Assembly: GCF_019703875.1 (NCBI RefSeq)
Contig: NZ_AP024110.1
Span: forward strand, 1-64,000
Reading direction: 5' to 3'
From: Methyloradius palustris
GTDB taxonomy: Bacteria; Pseudomonadota; Gammaproteobacteria; Burkholderiales; Methylophilaceae
DNA length: 64,000 bases
A model generated the notes under the pieces. That model had not been told where the DNA came from, ran no database searches, and saw nothing but the letters and a program-made list of their open reading frames with translations. Every line of letters begins with the position of its first letter. Position 1 is the stretch's first letter. Shown one piece after another: positions 16,291-25,232 of this stretch. The position numbers and the translations under genes are program-made.

Positions 16291-17658
16291 ATGACACCTA
16301 TCAAAACATTCATACAACCATTCCAGATTCTGTTCAACAAGATCAGTGCGCTTTATGGCAAAAGCTTTATCTGGTCGATTATTGTGGTACTTGGCATTAG
16401 CCTGTTTGTCTGTGTACTGGTATTTACCTTTTTCAATTCTGCAGCGCCTACTACTTTGACGATAGTAAGCGGCCCTGATGGCAGTATTTTCAGAAAAACG
16501 GCTGATAAATACAAAGTGATTCTGGAAAAACAGGGCATCAAAGTCAAAATTATTCCGTCGGATGGCTCCAGTGATAATCTGGACATTCTGATGAACCCGA
16601 AAATCAAGGTAGATGTTGGTTTTGTACAAGGCGGTTCGCTAGAAGATAAGACCGATAAACCAGAAAACCTGTTATCTCTAGGCAGTATTTCTTACCAGCC
16701 GTTGATGATTTTTTATCGCGGAGAACCAAAAACCCTGATTTCTGAGTTTAAAGGTAAGCGTATTGATATTGGCGAAGATGGAAGTGGTACGCATTCGCTG
16801 GCCATTGCCTTATTAAAAGCCAATGGCATTAATACGGATGATAGCAAATACCTGATAGAAAAATATCCAGGCAACGCTGTGCGTGCCTTACTAGATAACC
16901 ATATCGATGCTATTTTTGTGATGGGTGATTCAGCCTCGCTAGAATTAATCCAGAAGTTGATACAAACTCCGGGCATTCAGTTGTTTAACTTTGTGCAGGC
17001 CGATGCATATGCGCGCCGCATCAAATATTTGAATAAGATCCAGATACCAGAAGGGGCGCTTGACCTAGGTAAAAATATCCCAGAAAACGACATTTCCCTG
17101 ATTGCGCCAACGGTGGAATTAATTGCTAGAGATACTTTGCATCCCGCCCTGTCTGACATGTTGCTAGAGGCTGCAAAAGAGGTACACGGTACAGCGGGTT
17201 TAACAAGAAAAGCAGGCGAATTCCCTTCGCCTGTAGAGCATGAGTTTAAGATCAGCCCAGATGCAGCGCGCTATTATGCTTCTGGTAAAAGCTTTTTGTA
17301 CCGTAACTTTCCATTCTGGATGGCAAGCCTGATTAACCGCATGTTGGCAGTAATTGTGCCCATAGCCTTGTTATTAATACCAAGCTTGAGAATCGCACCA
17401 GCAGTTTATCGTTGGCACATGCAATCGCGGATTTATCCTTGGTATAAAGCTTTGCTAGAGCTTGAGCGTGATGCATTTTCTGCCAAGGCGGATGAAAGCA
17501 AACGCGAGGCATTAATAAAGCAACTGGATTACATTGAAGCATCGGTGAACAAGATCAAAATCCCTGCGACATTTGGTGATTTGTTTTATGGCTTGCGTGG
17601 CCACATTAGCTTTGTACGCCAGCGCTTACTTGCCGAACAACAAACAGTGGATACGTAA
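16291..17658 (+). CDS. TAXI family TRAP-type solute-binding protein, membrane-anchored
   Basis: The protein resembles the TAXI family of TRAP transporter receptors. It has an N-terminal membrane segment (about 28-47), then a periplasmic binding domain with LTIVSGPDGSIFRKTADKYK, IDIGEDGSGTHSLAIALLKA and KYPGNAVRALLDNHIDAIFV. A second membrane segment near residue 345 (MLAVIVPIALLLIPSLRI) and a cytoplasmic-looking charged tail follow. This 455-residue two-anchor form differs from soluble TAXI receptors of about 320 residues. No TRAP DctQ/DctM membrane subunits are nearby, so transport with a distant partner or a sensing role are both possible. The substrate is unknown. Confidence 0.83.
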   Translation: MTPIKTFIQPFQILFNKISALYGKSFIWSIIVVLGISLFVCVLVFTFFNSAAPTTLTIVSGPDGSIFRKTADKYKVILEKQGIKVKIIPSDGSSDNLDILMNPKIKVDVGFVQGGSLEDKTDKPENLLSLGSISYQPLMIFYRGEPKTLISEFKGKRIDIGEDGSGTHSLAIALLKANGINTDDSKYLIEKYPGNAVRALLDNHIDAIFVMGDSASLELIQKLIQTPGIQLFNFVQADAYARRIKYLNKIQIPEGALDLGKNIPENDISLIAPTVELIARDTLHPALSDMLLEAAKEVHGTAGLTRKAGEFPSPVEHEFKISPDAARYYASGKSFLYRNFPFWMASLINRMLAVIVPIALLLIPSLRIAPAVYRWHMQSRIYPWYKALLELERDAFSAKADESKREALIKQLDYIEASVNKIKIPATFGDLFYGLRGHISFVRQRLLAEQQTVDT

Positions 17659-17752
17659 AATTACTTATAAAGACTTATTTTTGGCAGCCGTTAACAATTT
17701 AAAAGCTTTTTAGTTAAGTGCAATATTTAGTTAAACACAAGGGAATGCAGTT

Positions 17753-18106
17753 ATGGCATCTAGAATTTCTGTTGAGGCGCTAAATGCTTATAGACAAGGT
17801 ATATTTGCAGGTAAGCAGCGTTTAAGATCTAAAGCCCCAGAAAGTATTTCTTCATATTTGATCGGCTTATGGCAACAAGGGCATTCCGTTGGCCTGCAGA
17901 TGCCAGCAACAAAGCCTTTACCTCCTAAAAATCTTACCGAAGAAAATCAGCCTGTTTCAGAAAATCTGCCACACCTTGCAGATTTCTTGAATGAAGATGT
18001 AGCAAAAGAGGCTATGGCTGAAGAGTCAGCCAAGCAAAACAAAACTCAAGAGGCAGTAGATAAAACCCACGAGTTATATGGCTTTACAGCAGAGCTGGCA
18101 ACATAA
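17753..18106 (+). CDS. Hypothetical protein
   Basis: A 117-residue protein of no recognised family. The first half contains EALNAYRQGIFAGKQRLRSK and SSYLIGLWQQGHSVGLQM; the second half is rich in Glu, Lys and Gln and looks low-complexity. There is no signal peptide or membrane segment. AGGGAA shortly before the ATG gives a good ribosome site, supporting a real gene. It stands alone between the TAXI gene and a minus-strand small exported protein gene. Function unknown. Confidence 0.65.
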   Translation: MASRISVEALNAYRQGIFAGKQRLRSKAPESISSYLIGLWQQGHSVGLQMPATKPLPPKNLTEENQPVSENLPHLADFLNEDVAKEAMAEESAKQNKTQEAVDKTHELYGFTAELAT

Positions 18107-18121
18107 CTAAACTCTTCGGCA

Positions 18122-18304
18122 TTATCGGCATTGCGCATTTTTAAAAGGGCCTAATCGTTTAATCCAGCCTTCCCCGGGCGATATTTGTGCGCAAATACGA
18201 TGCGCATTCAACTTACTTTCCCATATATACCAAGCAGCAGGTTCAGCTTGGCTGATAGTCGTAAACCAGAACAGACAAAGTAAAAGCCCAGCGTGGGTTT
18301 TCAT
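18122..18304 (-). CDS. Small exported hypothetical protein
   Basis: From ATG 18304 the product has about 60 residues: a signal peptide (KTHAGLLLCLFWFTTISQA) followed by a short mature part with two cysteines (AHRICAQISPGEG and a C-terminal NAQCR) that could form a disulfide. AGGAG (18310-18314 on the minus strand) lies five bases before this ATG; a GTG at 18310 overlaps that site and is less likely. No family recognised. Confidence 0.6.
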   Translation of the reverse strand: MKTHAGLLLCLFWFTTISQAEPAAWYIWESKLNAHRICAQISPGEGWIKRLGPFKNAQCR

Positions 18305-18394
18305 TAGCACTCCTCATGTCTCACAAACTATAAAATCTATCAGAGTGGCATTCAAGCTTATAATTCTGCAAACCCATTAAATGAAAGTCAAAGC

Positions 18395-18721
18395 ATGTCC
18401 AAGATTGTCGTCGAGCATCAACCATCTGTGAGCCGTTTAGAAACCTTAGGTGTTAGCAAATGGCCTACCTGGCAAAAAGAAGTATCAGTATTCCCTTGGT
18501 TTTTCCCAGAGCAGGAAATTGCTTATATTCTTGAAGGCGAATGCGTGATTACGCCAGAGGGTGGCGAGCCAGTAAAGTTTGGCAAGGGCGATCTGGTGAC
18601 TTTCCCGGCAGAGATGTCAGCCAGCTGGGAAGTGGTGCAACCATTGCACAAACATTATCAGTTAGATGGTAGCTTTATTGGCAGAATTGCGCGCCGCGTT
18701 AAACGTGCTTTAAAACTCTAG
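18395..18721 (+). CDS. Cupin domain protein (cupin_3 / DUF861-like)
   Basis: A 108-residue single-domain cupin. WPTWQKEVSVFPWFFPEQEIAYILEGECVITPEGGEPVKFGKGDLVTFPA fits the two cupin motifs, shown here only in part: the first ends in the GE of ILEGE and the second contains GDLVTFP. The usual metal-binding histidines of the first motif are replaced (FFPEQEIA), as is common in the EutQ-like group. A role in binding a small molecule is likely, but the substrate cannot be inferred. It is monocistronic. Confidence 0.78.
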   Translation: MSKIVVEHQPSVSRLETLGVSKWPTWQKEVSVFPWFFPEQEIAYILEGECVITPEGGEPVKFGKGDLVTFPAEMSASWEVVQPLHKHYQLDGSFIGRIARRVKRALKL

Positions 18722-18776
18722 TGATTTGGCATGCTCTTGAAGCACGCCATTTAATGCATTAATTTGAAGAGTTATT

Positions 18777-19283
18777 TTAAGGATTAGTGGCGTTAATAGC
18801 TTTGATAATTTTGTCGGTAATGTCGGCATCTTTACCTACGTAAGCAGCGCTGCCATAAAAGATCAGGTCGTAACCTTCGTTGGCGGCGACTGTTGCTACC
18901 GCTTTATTCACGCGGTCTTGCAGGTTAGACATTTCCTCGTTTTTTCTCTGGTTAAAATCTTCAGAGAGCTCTCTTTGCTTGCGCTCAAAATCAATCTGCA
19001 TCGTGCTTAATTCTTGCGATCTCTTGCGGCGGTCAGTTTCAGACATGGTGGCTAGATCTTTATCCATACTGGCTTGTTTATCTGCAATCTGTTTTTTGAG
19101 TTTATCCAGGTCTGCATTGCGCGGACTAAATTCGTTTTGCAGCTTTTTACCTGCCTCTAAAGAGATAGGTGATTGCATGATTTTATCAATCTGCACGTAA
19201 CCCATTTTGGTGACATCTGCTTTGGCAACCGCAGTGATTGATGTGAATGCAAGTATCAAGAGGCAGGGGAGTAATTTTTTCAA
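18777..19283 (-). CDS. skp: OmpH/Skp family periplasmic chaperone
   Basis: Skp holds unfolded outer-membrane proteins in the periplasm. The 168-residue product starts with a signal peptide (KKLLPCLLILAFTSITAVAKA), then the family start MGYVQIDKIMQSP, a long Lys/Glu/Gln-rich coiled-coil region (about 55-125) that would form the jellyfish-like tentacles, and a C-terminal segment with GYDLIFYGSAAYVG. Size matches the family. Unlike the common location after bamA, it stands alone here, so it may be a second paralogue. Confidence 0.88.
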   Translation of the reverse strand: MKKLLPCLLILAFTSITAVAKADVTKMGYVQIDKIMQSPISLEAGKKLQNEFSPRNADLDKLKKQIADKQASMDKDLATMSETDRRKRSQELSTMQIDFERKQRELSEDFNQRKNEEMSNLQDRVNKAVATVAANEGYDLIFYGSAAYVGKDADITDKIIKAINATNP

Positions 19284-19456
19284 AGCATGCTCTCAGTGTA
19301 TAAAGTTTAGGCAGCAAAACTATATCAAACGATATAGCTAGTTTAATAAAGGTTAAACGCAGATTACTGTAATCGAGATGACACAGACAAGTAAATTTTT
19401 GTATCGTGCCTGATTATTGAACTAAGCTTCTGTGGTTTTAAGCTTTAGATATGGTG

Positions 19457-19479
19457 ACAGGCACATAGGATGTGCCTGT
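19457..19479 (-). terminator. Stem-loop downstream of the dienelactone hydrolase
   Basis: ACAGGCACA (19457-19465) and TGTGCCTGT (19471-19479) form a perfect 9-bp stem with a five-base loop, 27 bp past the stop of the minus-strand hydrolase. No strong T-run follows, so it is a weak terminator candidate or an mRNA-stabilising hairpin. Confidence 0.5.
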
Positions 19480-19505
19480 TTGACTGGATTTAAATATAAG
19501 GCTGA

Positions 19506-20399
19506 TTAAACGCCGTGGTCTTTCAACCAGTCACGCGTGAGTTTCCAAGCATAAGTGGCTGCGGTTTTATCATAAGTCGGGCGGTAATCGGCATTAAAGC
19601 CATGATTGACGCCAGGGAACACAATAATCTCAGAGCCACTTCCAGATTTGCTGATACCAGCCTGCATTTTATCGATGGCAGGAGCGGTGATCATAGAGTC
19701 ATTACCCGCATACAAGCCTAATACAGGTACTTTTAGTGTTCCAGCGATATCGACCGGGTCGTTGGCCTTGATGTCACTTTTCATGCCGTCTAACAGGCCG
19801 TAATAGGCAACGCCTGCTTTTACCGCTGGATTATGTTTGGCATACAACCAAGTGGTGCGGCCACCCCAGCAGTAGCCTACGATGCCGACCTTTTCGCCAT
19901 TCGCAGAGCCGCTCGCTTTAGCAAAAGCCAATGTGGCATCAAGGTCAGACATCACTTGGTCATCAGGGACTTTAGCCACCACGGTAGAGAGTATTTCACC
20001 AATATCCGTCATCTTAGAAACATCACCCTGACGTGCAAAGAGCTCAGACGCAATGGCGTAGTAACCCAGCTTGGCAAAGCGGCGGCACATATCTTTGATA
20101 TGCTCATGCACACCAAAAATCTCTTGTGAGACTAATATCACGGGGTATTTACCAGGCTTTGCTGGCATGGCGCGGTAAGCCGGGATTTTGCCATCGCTCA
20201 CAGGAATACTCACTTCACCAGCCACTAGGCCGCTGCTGTCAGTGACAATCGTATCTGCCATCACAGGTTGCGTCGCCACGGCAAAACCAACTGCCAGTGA
20301 GGTCATGATAAAACCACGGCGGGTAAAGCCCTCTGGCTGGGTTTCTACAACTGAATTTTGAACATCAATCGGTTTAAGACCAAATTCGGATAGTTTCAT
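19506..20399 (-). CDS. Dienelactone hydrolase family protein, Tat-exported
   Basis: An alpha/beta hydrolase of the dienelactone hydrolase family, 297 residues. A twin-arginine signal (TRRGFIMTSLAVGFAVA) begins near residue 26, so it is probably exported folded. The nucleophile is the cysteine of GYCWGG, with the aspartate in LGLYAGNDSMI and the histidine in FPGVNHGFNADYRP, the classical Cys-Asp-His triad. The family hydrolyses dienelactones and other cyclic or small esters; the natural substrate here is not evident. It is monocistronic, with a hairpin downstream. Confidence 0.9.
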   Translation of the reverse strand: MKLSEFGLKPIDVQNSVVETQPEGFTRRGFIMTSLAVGFAVATQPVMADTIVTDSSGLVAGEVSIPVSDGKIPAYRAMPAKPGKYPVILVSQEIFGVHEHIKDMCRRFAKLGYYAIASELFARQGDVSKMTDIGEILSTVVAKVPDDQVMSDLDATLAFAKASGSANGEKVGIVGYCWGGRTTWLYAKHNPAVKAGVAYYGLLDGMKSDIKANDPVDIAGTLKVPVLGLYAGNDSMITAPAIDKMQAGISKSGSGSEIIVFPGVNHGFNADYRPTYDKTAATYAWKLTRDWLKDHGV

Positions 20400-20467
20400 G
20401 AGTTTCCTTGATTAAAAGACAGAGAATAAAAGCTCTGAGCATCTTAAAAGCAGCAAGTTTAATTAAG

Positions 20468-21472
20468 TTAACAAAATTGGATTAAGTGCTCTGGAATCTC
20501 GATTAATTCTGTTTCGTTATCCTGAAGCTGCTTATTTTTGGAGAGTAACAGGAGCTTACTGAGGTAATCACTAAGCCTTAGCGTTTCTCCCAGCGCTGAA
20601 ACAGGTGAATCCTCTAATGCCTGTATCAATGTTTCAGGAAATTGCCATTCTTTCGCAATTTTGCAGGTGAGCTTTTTAGAAGTACGAATCAAGCCATCAT
20701 AAAATTCAGGTGAGCCGATAGCATCAAGGCTGTTGGTCATCTGGTCCACGATACGCAGAGCAACAATTAAACCGATGTATTGCATGAGGCCCGCAAGAAA
20801 CGCATCAAGCGGATTCGTTGAAGATGCGATGGCCATTTTTCGGTTGATGGCAGCAGAGGCTTCAGAGTGTTTCCATAGTATGGGCCCACAAGTTTTTGTA
20901 AAGGCACCATCGCTTATATTGATAATCGGCTTAAATGCCACGCTCGTAATCAATTGACGTAAGCCATTTTGGCCAAGAATCACTACTGCCTGCTCTATGC
21001 TTTTGACTTCTTCTCGCGAATTTTTCATTGCTGCACTAGCCAGTCGTGTGACTGCTTCTACAAGCACGATGTCTTGTGAGAGTTTTTTTGCGACATCTGT
21101 CACAGAAAAGTTTTCATTTTTTAAGGTCTGCAAAACCTGCGGTATCAAGCCTGGCATTCTTTTAACCAGTTGCGAACTGAGTTGGTCAGAATGCAAGGTT
21201 TCGTCCAAGATGCCCAAGATTTCTGTTTCTTTTGCATTTAATGTGGGTAAATGATGGGGAAACAGCCATCGATAAAACAACGTATCGACTAATTCATACT
21301 GTGCAGATGAAACATCGGCTGATGGCGCTGTTTCATTTGTGTCTATGTGGAGCGCCTGTTCAGGCTTTTCGACTAAAGGCGGTGGCAAGCTAATAGTAAC
21401 GGCACTGATTTTGGGGTTGTTGAATAGGCGTTTATATAGCCCATAAATGCTACCGTATCTACTCACCGTCAA
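20468..21472 (-). CDS. HDOD domain protein
   Basis: A 334-residue protein with an HDOD domain (an HD-related output domain lacking metal residues) at about 95-290. Landmarks are LVKRMPGLIPQVLQTL, VTDVAKKLSQDIVLVEAVTRLA, and SIEQAVVILGQNGLRQLITSVAFKP. The first 90 residues match no known domain. HDOD proteins usually act in signal transduction linked to cyclic-di-GMP or stress responses. No GGDEF/EAL partner is nearby. Confidence 0.83.
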   Translation of the reverse strand: MTVSRYGSIYGLYKRLFNNPKISAVTISLPPPLVEKPEQALHIDTNETAPSADVSSAQYELVDTLFYRWLFPHHLPTLNAKETEILGILDETLHSDQLSSQLVKRMPGLIPQVLQTLKNENFSVTDVAKKLSQDIVLVEAVTRLASAAMKNSREEVKSIEQAVVILGQNGLRQLITSVAFKPIINISDGAFTKTCGPILWKHSEASAAINRKMAIASSTNPLDAFLAGLMQYIGLIVALRIVDQMTNSLDAIGSPEFYDGLIRTSKKLTCKIAKEWQFPETLIQALEDSPVSALGETLRLSDYLSKLLLLSKNKQLQDNETELIEIPEHLIQFC

Positions 21473-21571
21473 TCCCCGTTGTTATTATTTAGGTGCTAAC
21501 TATTTGTTTTTTCTACATTCTAATATCATTTTTAATCAAATGTTGGTCTTAAGTAGTGATTTAAATAGCAA

Positions 21572-21805
21572 TTAGATATGCAGCGCTGCATTAAGCATAT
21601 CAATCACCTCTGCCCAATCAGCATCGTTCAGAATCTCGTCCCTGAGAAATGCCTTCTGCGAATCTGTCCAGAAAGCGGCATCTGCCAATGGCAAACCGTG
21701 CGGCAGAGGGCTATGGGTTGCAATAAACTGGCTGATCGAAGCTTCGTCAGAGGGCAAACCGAGTTGATCAAACAGATTTGGCATGGTGTGCATGAGGCTA
21801 TCCAT
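21572..21805 (-). CDS. DUF2789 family protein
   Basis: A 77-residue acidic protein matching the DUF2789 pattern: an N-terminal MPNLFDQLGLPSDEASI segment, HGLPLADAAFWTDSQKAFLR, and DWAEVIDMLNAAL at the end. Function of the family is unknown. Its start lies 77 bp from the divergent 85-residue gene, so the two probably share a promoter region. Confidence 0.78.
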   Translation of the reverse strand: MDSLMHTMPNLFDQLGLPSDEASISQFIATHSPLPHGLPLADAAFWTDSQKAFLRDEILNDADWAEVIDMLNAALHI

Positions 21806-21882
21806 AGAGTTTCCTTATAAAATTCACAAGCGTATGGAGAAAAATATTACTCTTCCACAAGCGAGGATGATAGAAAGCATTT

Positions 21883-22140
21883 ATGAATATCGATTTAAAA
21901 AAGGCAGTATCAGCTGCATTGAACGGCGACTGGACGGCCGCCCATGAAATAGCGCAGGAGTCAGATGAGCAGATTGCCTGCTGGATACATGCGGTGCTGC
22001 ACAAAATAGAAGGCGACGAAAGCAATAGCCGCTATTGGTATAGCCGTGCGCGAAAACGCTATGAAGATTTCGCAGATAGCAGCAGCGAGCTCAAGGCGAT
22101 TGCCAAGTTCTTAGAGAAAAAGTCACTGGAAAATCAGTAA
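21883..22140 (+). CDS. Conserved hypothetical protein
   Basis: An 85-residue, mostly helical protein. LNGDWTAAHEIAQE, CWIHAVLHKIEGDESNSRYWYSRA and DSSSELKAIAKFL resemble a short repeat-containing family whose members handle no known substrate. The WIHA.LH.IEGD..N..YWY pattern recurs in other betaproteobacterial small proteins as I recall. It converges with the RND permease gene with 14 bp between stops. Confidence 0.65.
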   Translation: MNIDLKKAVSAALNGDWTAAHEIAQESDEQIACWIHAVLHKIEGDESNSRYWYSRARKRYEDFADSSSELKAIAKFLEKKSLENQ

Positions 22141-22154
22141 CTCTCGAGCATACT

Positions 22155-25100
22155 TTAAGCTTCTATAGCTTTTACTTGCTGAACTGATTTGCCAGAAAAA
22201 CGCTTGACCAGCCGCACCTTTAATTCATCCACAATCTCAAATACCACTGGGATTACCAGCAAGCTCAATATTGTTGACGTCATTAAGCCACCAATCACCG
22301 CCATCGCCATCGGTGCGCGGAAGCTGGAGTCGCCCTCAAGACCAAGCGCCATGGGCAGCATGCCGGCAATCATGGCAATGGTGGTCATCAAAATAGGGCG
22401 TGAGCGTTTGTGGCAGGCATCGATAATAGCGGCTGTACGATCAAGGCCATGATCACGGCGCGCTGTAATCGCATATTCCACCAATAGGATGGAGTTTTTG
22501 GTGACGATGCCCATCAGCATAATCAGCCCAATGAGCGAAGGCAAAGACAGGCTGTAACCAAGCAGGGCAAGCAAGCCAAGTGCGCCACCTACAGCCAATG
22601 GCAAGGCTGCCAGCACGGTAAAAGGCTGTAAAAAGTCGTTAAATAGCAGCACCATCACCCCATACACGCAGAACACCCCAGCGACCATTGCCAACAAGAA
22701 ACCACCAAATAACTCAGCCTGGCGCTCAGTATCACCTGAAGCTACGCGATGCACGCCTGCAGGTAATTTTTGTAGCGATTTAAGCTGATTCACCTCTTTA
22801 GTAACGTCACCTAGTGGCCTGCCTTGTAACTCGATGCTGATGGTGATGTTGCGTCTGCGGTCGTAGCGATCTATCTGCGCTGGGCCACCATTGATGGTGA
22901 CATCTGCGACGTTCTGTAATGGGATAGTACCGTTGCTGCTTTTTACGCGTAGCTGTTTTACGGTCTCAAGATTATCGCGCGCATTTTGTTCCAGCATCAT
23001 GCGGATGGGGATTTGCCGTTCGGGCAGATTGAGTTTGGGTAGTGAGACATCATAATCGCCAGTCGTTGCTACACGTACTGCCTGGCCGATGGCTTGTGCG
23101 GTAACGCCGTATTCAGCGGCTTTGGCAAAGTTGGGACGAATCACGATTTCAGGCCGCAACAGGCTGGCAGAAGAAGTGATGTTGCCGAGATTAGGTAGGG
23201 TGCGTAAGTCGCTGGTGACTTTTTGCGCGGTATCTTGTAACAAAGCGGCATCATCGCCTGCAAGCACCACGGTGAGTTTTTCACCGTTGCCGCCATAGCC
23301 TATCGAAATACGTGCGCCGGGGATTTGATTGAGCTTAGTGCGGATTTCTTTTTCAATCTGTTGTTGCGTGCGTTTACGTTCGCCAATGCTGGCAAGTGTG
23401 GCAGTCAGTGTGGCTTTGCGTACATCGCCAGTGGTGCTTGCGCCGCTACCTGCGCTAGTGCCTGTGCCGATAGAGGTGTAGATGTTCTCCACCTCTTTAA
23501 TCGGCTGGATCAGTCGCCGTGCCTGTTCGGCCAAGGCCATGGTTTGCTCAATGGTGCTACCAGGTTGTGACTCAACAGTCACAGTGGTTTGGGCGGTATC
23601 GCCGGCTGGTAAAAAGCTCGAAGGCAAACGGCTGACTAAGGCGATCGATGCGATAAAAAATATTGCAGTGGCTACAGAAGTCAAAACGGGATGCGTCAGG
23701 CACCAGCGTACAGCCTCTAAATAGCGCTTCATGACAGTGCCATCTTCTTTGTGGGCTGGCTGGTCTTTGAGTAAATAGGCCGCCATCATGGGCGTGAGTA
23801 GGCGCGCGACAATTAATGAAGTGAGTACGGCAATAGCAGCAGTCCAGCCGAACTGCTTGAAGAATTTACCAGGAATACCGCTCATGAATGCCGTCGGTAG
23901 AAACACGGCAACCAAAGTGAGTGAGGTGGCGATGACGGCAAGCCCAATCTCATCAGCGGCCTCGAGTGCTGCCTGAAACGGCGGTTTACCCATGCGCAAA
24001 TGGCGCACGATATTTTCTACCTCGACAATCGCGTCATCTACCAGAATCCCCACCATCAGGGTAAGCGCCAGCAAGGTAATCACATTAAGCGTGAAACCAA
24101 GCATGCTCATCACGGCGAACGTGGGAATCACGGATAAAGGCAGCGCAATGGCAGAGACAAAAGTCGCGCGCCAATCGCGCAAAAACAGCCAGACAACAAG
24201 CACAGCCAGCAATGCGCCTTCGTACAACGCATCCATGGAGACTTTGTATGAGACTTCTACTGGCCGCACGGTATTGCTGATTTCATCAATCTTGATGCGC
24301 GGATTATCTTCCATCAGCTTAGCAACGGCCGCACGTACGGCCTTAGCGACAGAAATTTCACTGGCGCCACGTGCGCGAAATACCTGGAAACTTATGATGG
24401 GTTTGCCATCGAGTAAGGCAATCTGGCGCCGCTCAGCCATGCCATCTTTGATGGTTGCTACTTCATCAAGCCTGATTTTGCGGCCATCACTCAACGGAAT
24501 AGTCATTGCTGCAATGGCTTCGATGCTGTTCACATTACCGATGGTGCGCATGGTTTGCTCCATACCGCCAAGATTGCCGCGTCCACCTGGTGCTTCTTGC
24601 TGGACGCTCACCAACTGGCTGGAAAGCTCGCTGGCGGTGACGTTCATGGCCTGCAGTTTCAAGGGGTCCAGACGAATCGCCACTTCGCGCGTAATACCGC
24701 CCAGCCGCGTTACTTTGCCTACGCCTTTAACAGGCAATAGGGTTTTGCTGACCGTGTTATCCACGAACCACGAGAGATCGGCCTCATCCATATAATCGGT
24801 ATGGATGGAAAAGGTCATCAAGGCGCCGCCTGGTGTATTGACGCGGGAGATGATGGGTTCTTGCACGTCCGCAGGCAATTGCGGCCTTACACGCGTCACT
24901 GCATCACGTACGTCATTCACCGCTTCTTGCAGGTCTTTTTCCAGCTCGAATTCCACCAGTGTGGTGCTGTTGCCATCGCTCACGGTTGAGGTGATGTGCT
25001 TGACTGCGCCTATGCCAGAAATCGAATCTTCGACGATGCGAGTGACCGTCGTTTCAAGCTGCGACGGTGTGGCACCGGGCAAGTTAACGGTCACGGTTAC

Positions 25101-25232
25101 GGTGGGTAAATCAAAGTCAGGGAAATTCTGTACCCCAAGCGCTTTAAAGCCAACAAAACCAGCTGCGGTGAGAATAATAAACAGCAAGATGGCCGGCGTA
25201 GGCTTGCGTATAGACCATGCAGAGAAATTCAT
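22155..25232 (-). CDS. RND efflux pump permease (HAE-1 type)
   Basis: The inner-membrane proton/drug antiporter of a tripartite efflux pump, 1025 residues, the normal HAE-1 length. It begins with the standard MNFSAWSIRKPTPAILLFII and has LVDDAIVEVENI in transmembrane helix 4, where the two aspartates relay protons. It also contains GMLPMALGLEGDSSFRAPMA in the C-terminal half and two large periplasmic loops (about 40-330 and 550-860). Its start overlaps the stop of the adaptor gene upstream. The operon order is marR-outer membrane factor-adaptor-permease. Substrate range cannot be read from sequence. Confidence 0.95.
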   Translation of the reverse strand: MNFSAWSIRKPTPAILLFIILTAAGFVGFKALGVQNFPDFDLPTVTVTVNLPGATPSQLETTVTRIVEDSISGIGAVKHITSTVSDGNSTTLVEFELEKDLQEAVNDVRDAVTRVRPQLPADVQEPIISRVNTPGGALMTFSIHTDYMDEADLSWFVDNTVSKTLLPVKGVGKVTRLGGITREVAIRLDPLKLQAMNVTASELSSQLVSVQQEAPGGRGNLGGMEQTMRTIGNVNSIEAIAAMTIPLSDGRKIRLDEVATIKDGMAERRQIALLDGKPIISFQVFRARGASEISVAKAVRAAVAKLMEDNPRIKIDEISNTVRPVEVSYKVSMDALYEGALLAVLVVWLFLRDWRATFVSAIALPLSVIPTFAVMSMLGFTLNVITLLALTLMVGILVDDAIVEVENIVRHLRMGKPPFQAALEAADEIGLAVIATSLTLVAVFLPTAFMSGIPGKFFKQFGWTAAIAVLTSLIVARLLTPMMAAYLLKDQPAHKEDGTVMKRYLEAVRWCLTHPVLTSVATAIFFIASIALVSRLPSSFLPAGDTAQTTVTVESQPGSTIEQTMALAEQARRLIQPIKEVENIYTSIGTGTSAGSGASTTGDVRKATLTATLASIGERKRTQQQIEKEIRTKLNQIPGARISIGYGGNGEKLTVVLAGDDAALLQDTAQKVTSDLRTLPNLGNITSSASLLRPEIVIRPNFAKAAEYGVTAQAIGQAVRVATTGDYDVSLPKLNLPERQIPIRMMLEQNARDNLETVKQLRVKSSNGTIPLQNVADVTINGGPAQIDRYDRRRNITISIELQGRPLGDVTKEVNQLKSLQKLPAGVHRVASGDTERQAELFGGFLLAMVAGVFCVYGVMVLLFNDFLQPFTVLAALPLAVGGALGLLALLGYSLSLPSLIGLIMLMGIVTKNSILLVEYAITARRDHGLDRTAAIIDACHKRSRPILMTTIAMIAGMLPMALGLEGDSSFRAPMAMAVIGGLMTSTILSLLVIPVVFEIVDELKVRLVKRFSGKSVQQVKAIEA

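Noticed and set aside
19457..19479. Strong rho-independent terminator
   Set aside because: The stem is good but the required T-run is missing on the relevant strand, so it is kept only as a weak candidate.
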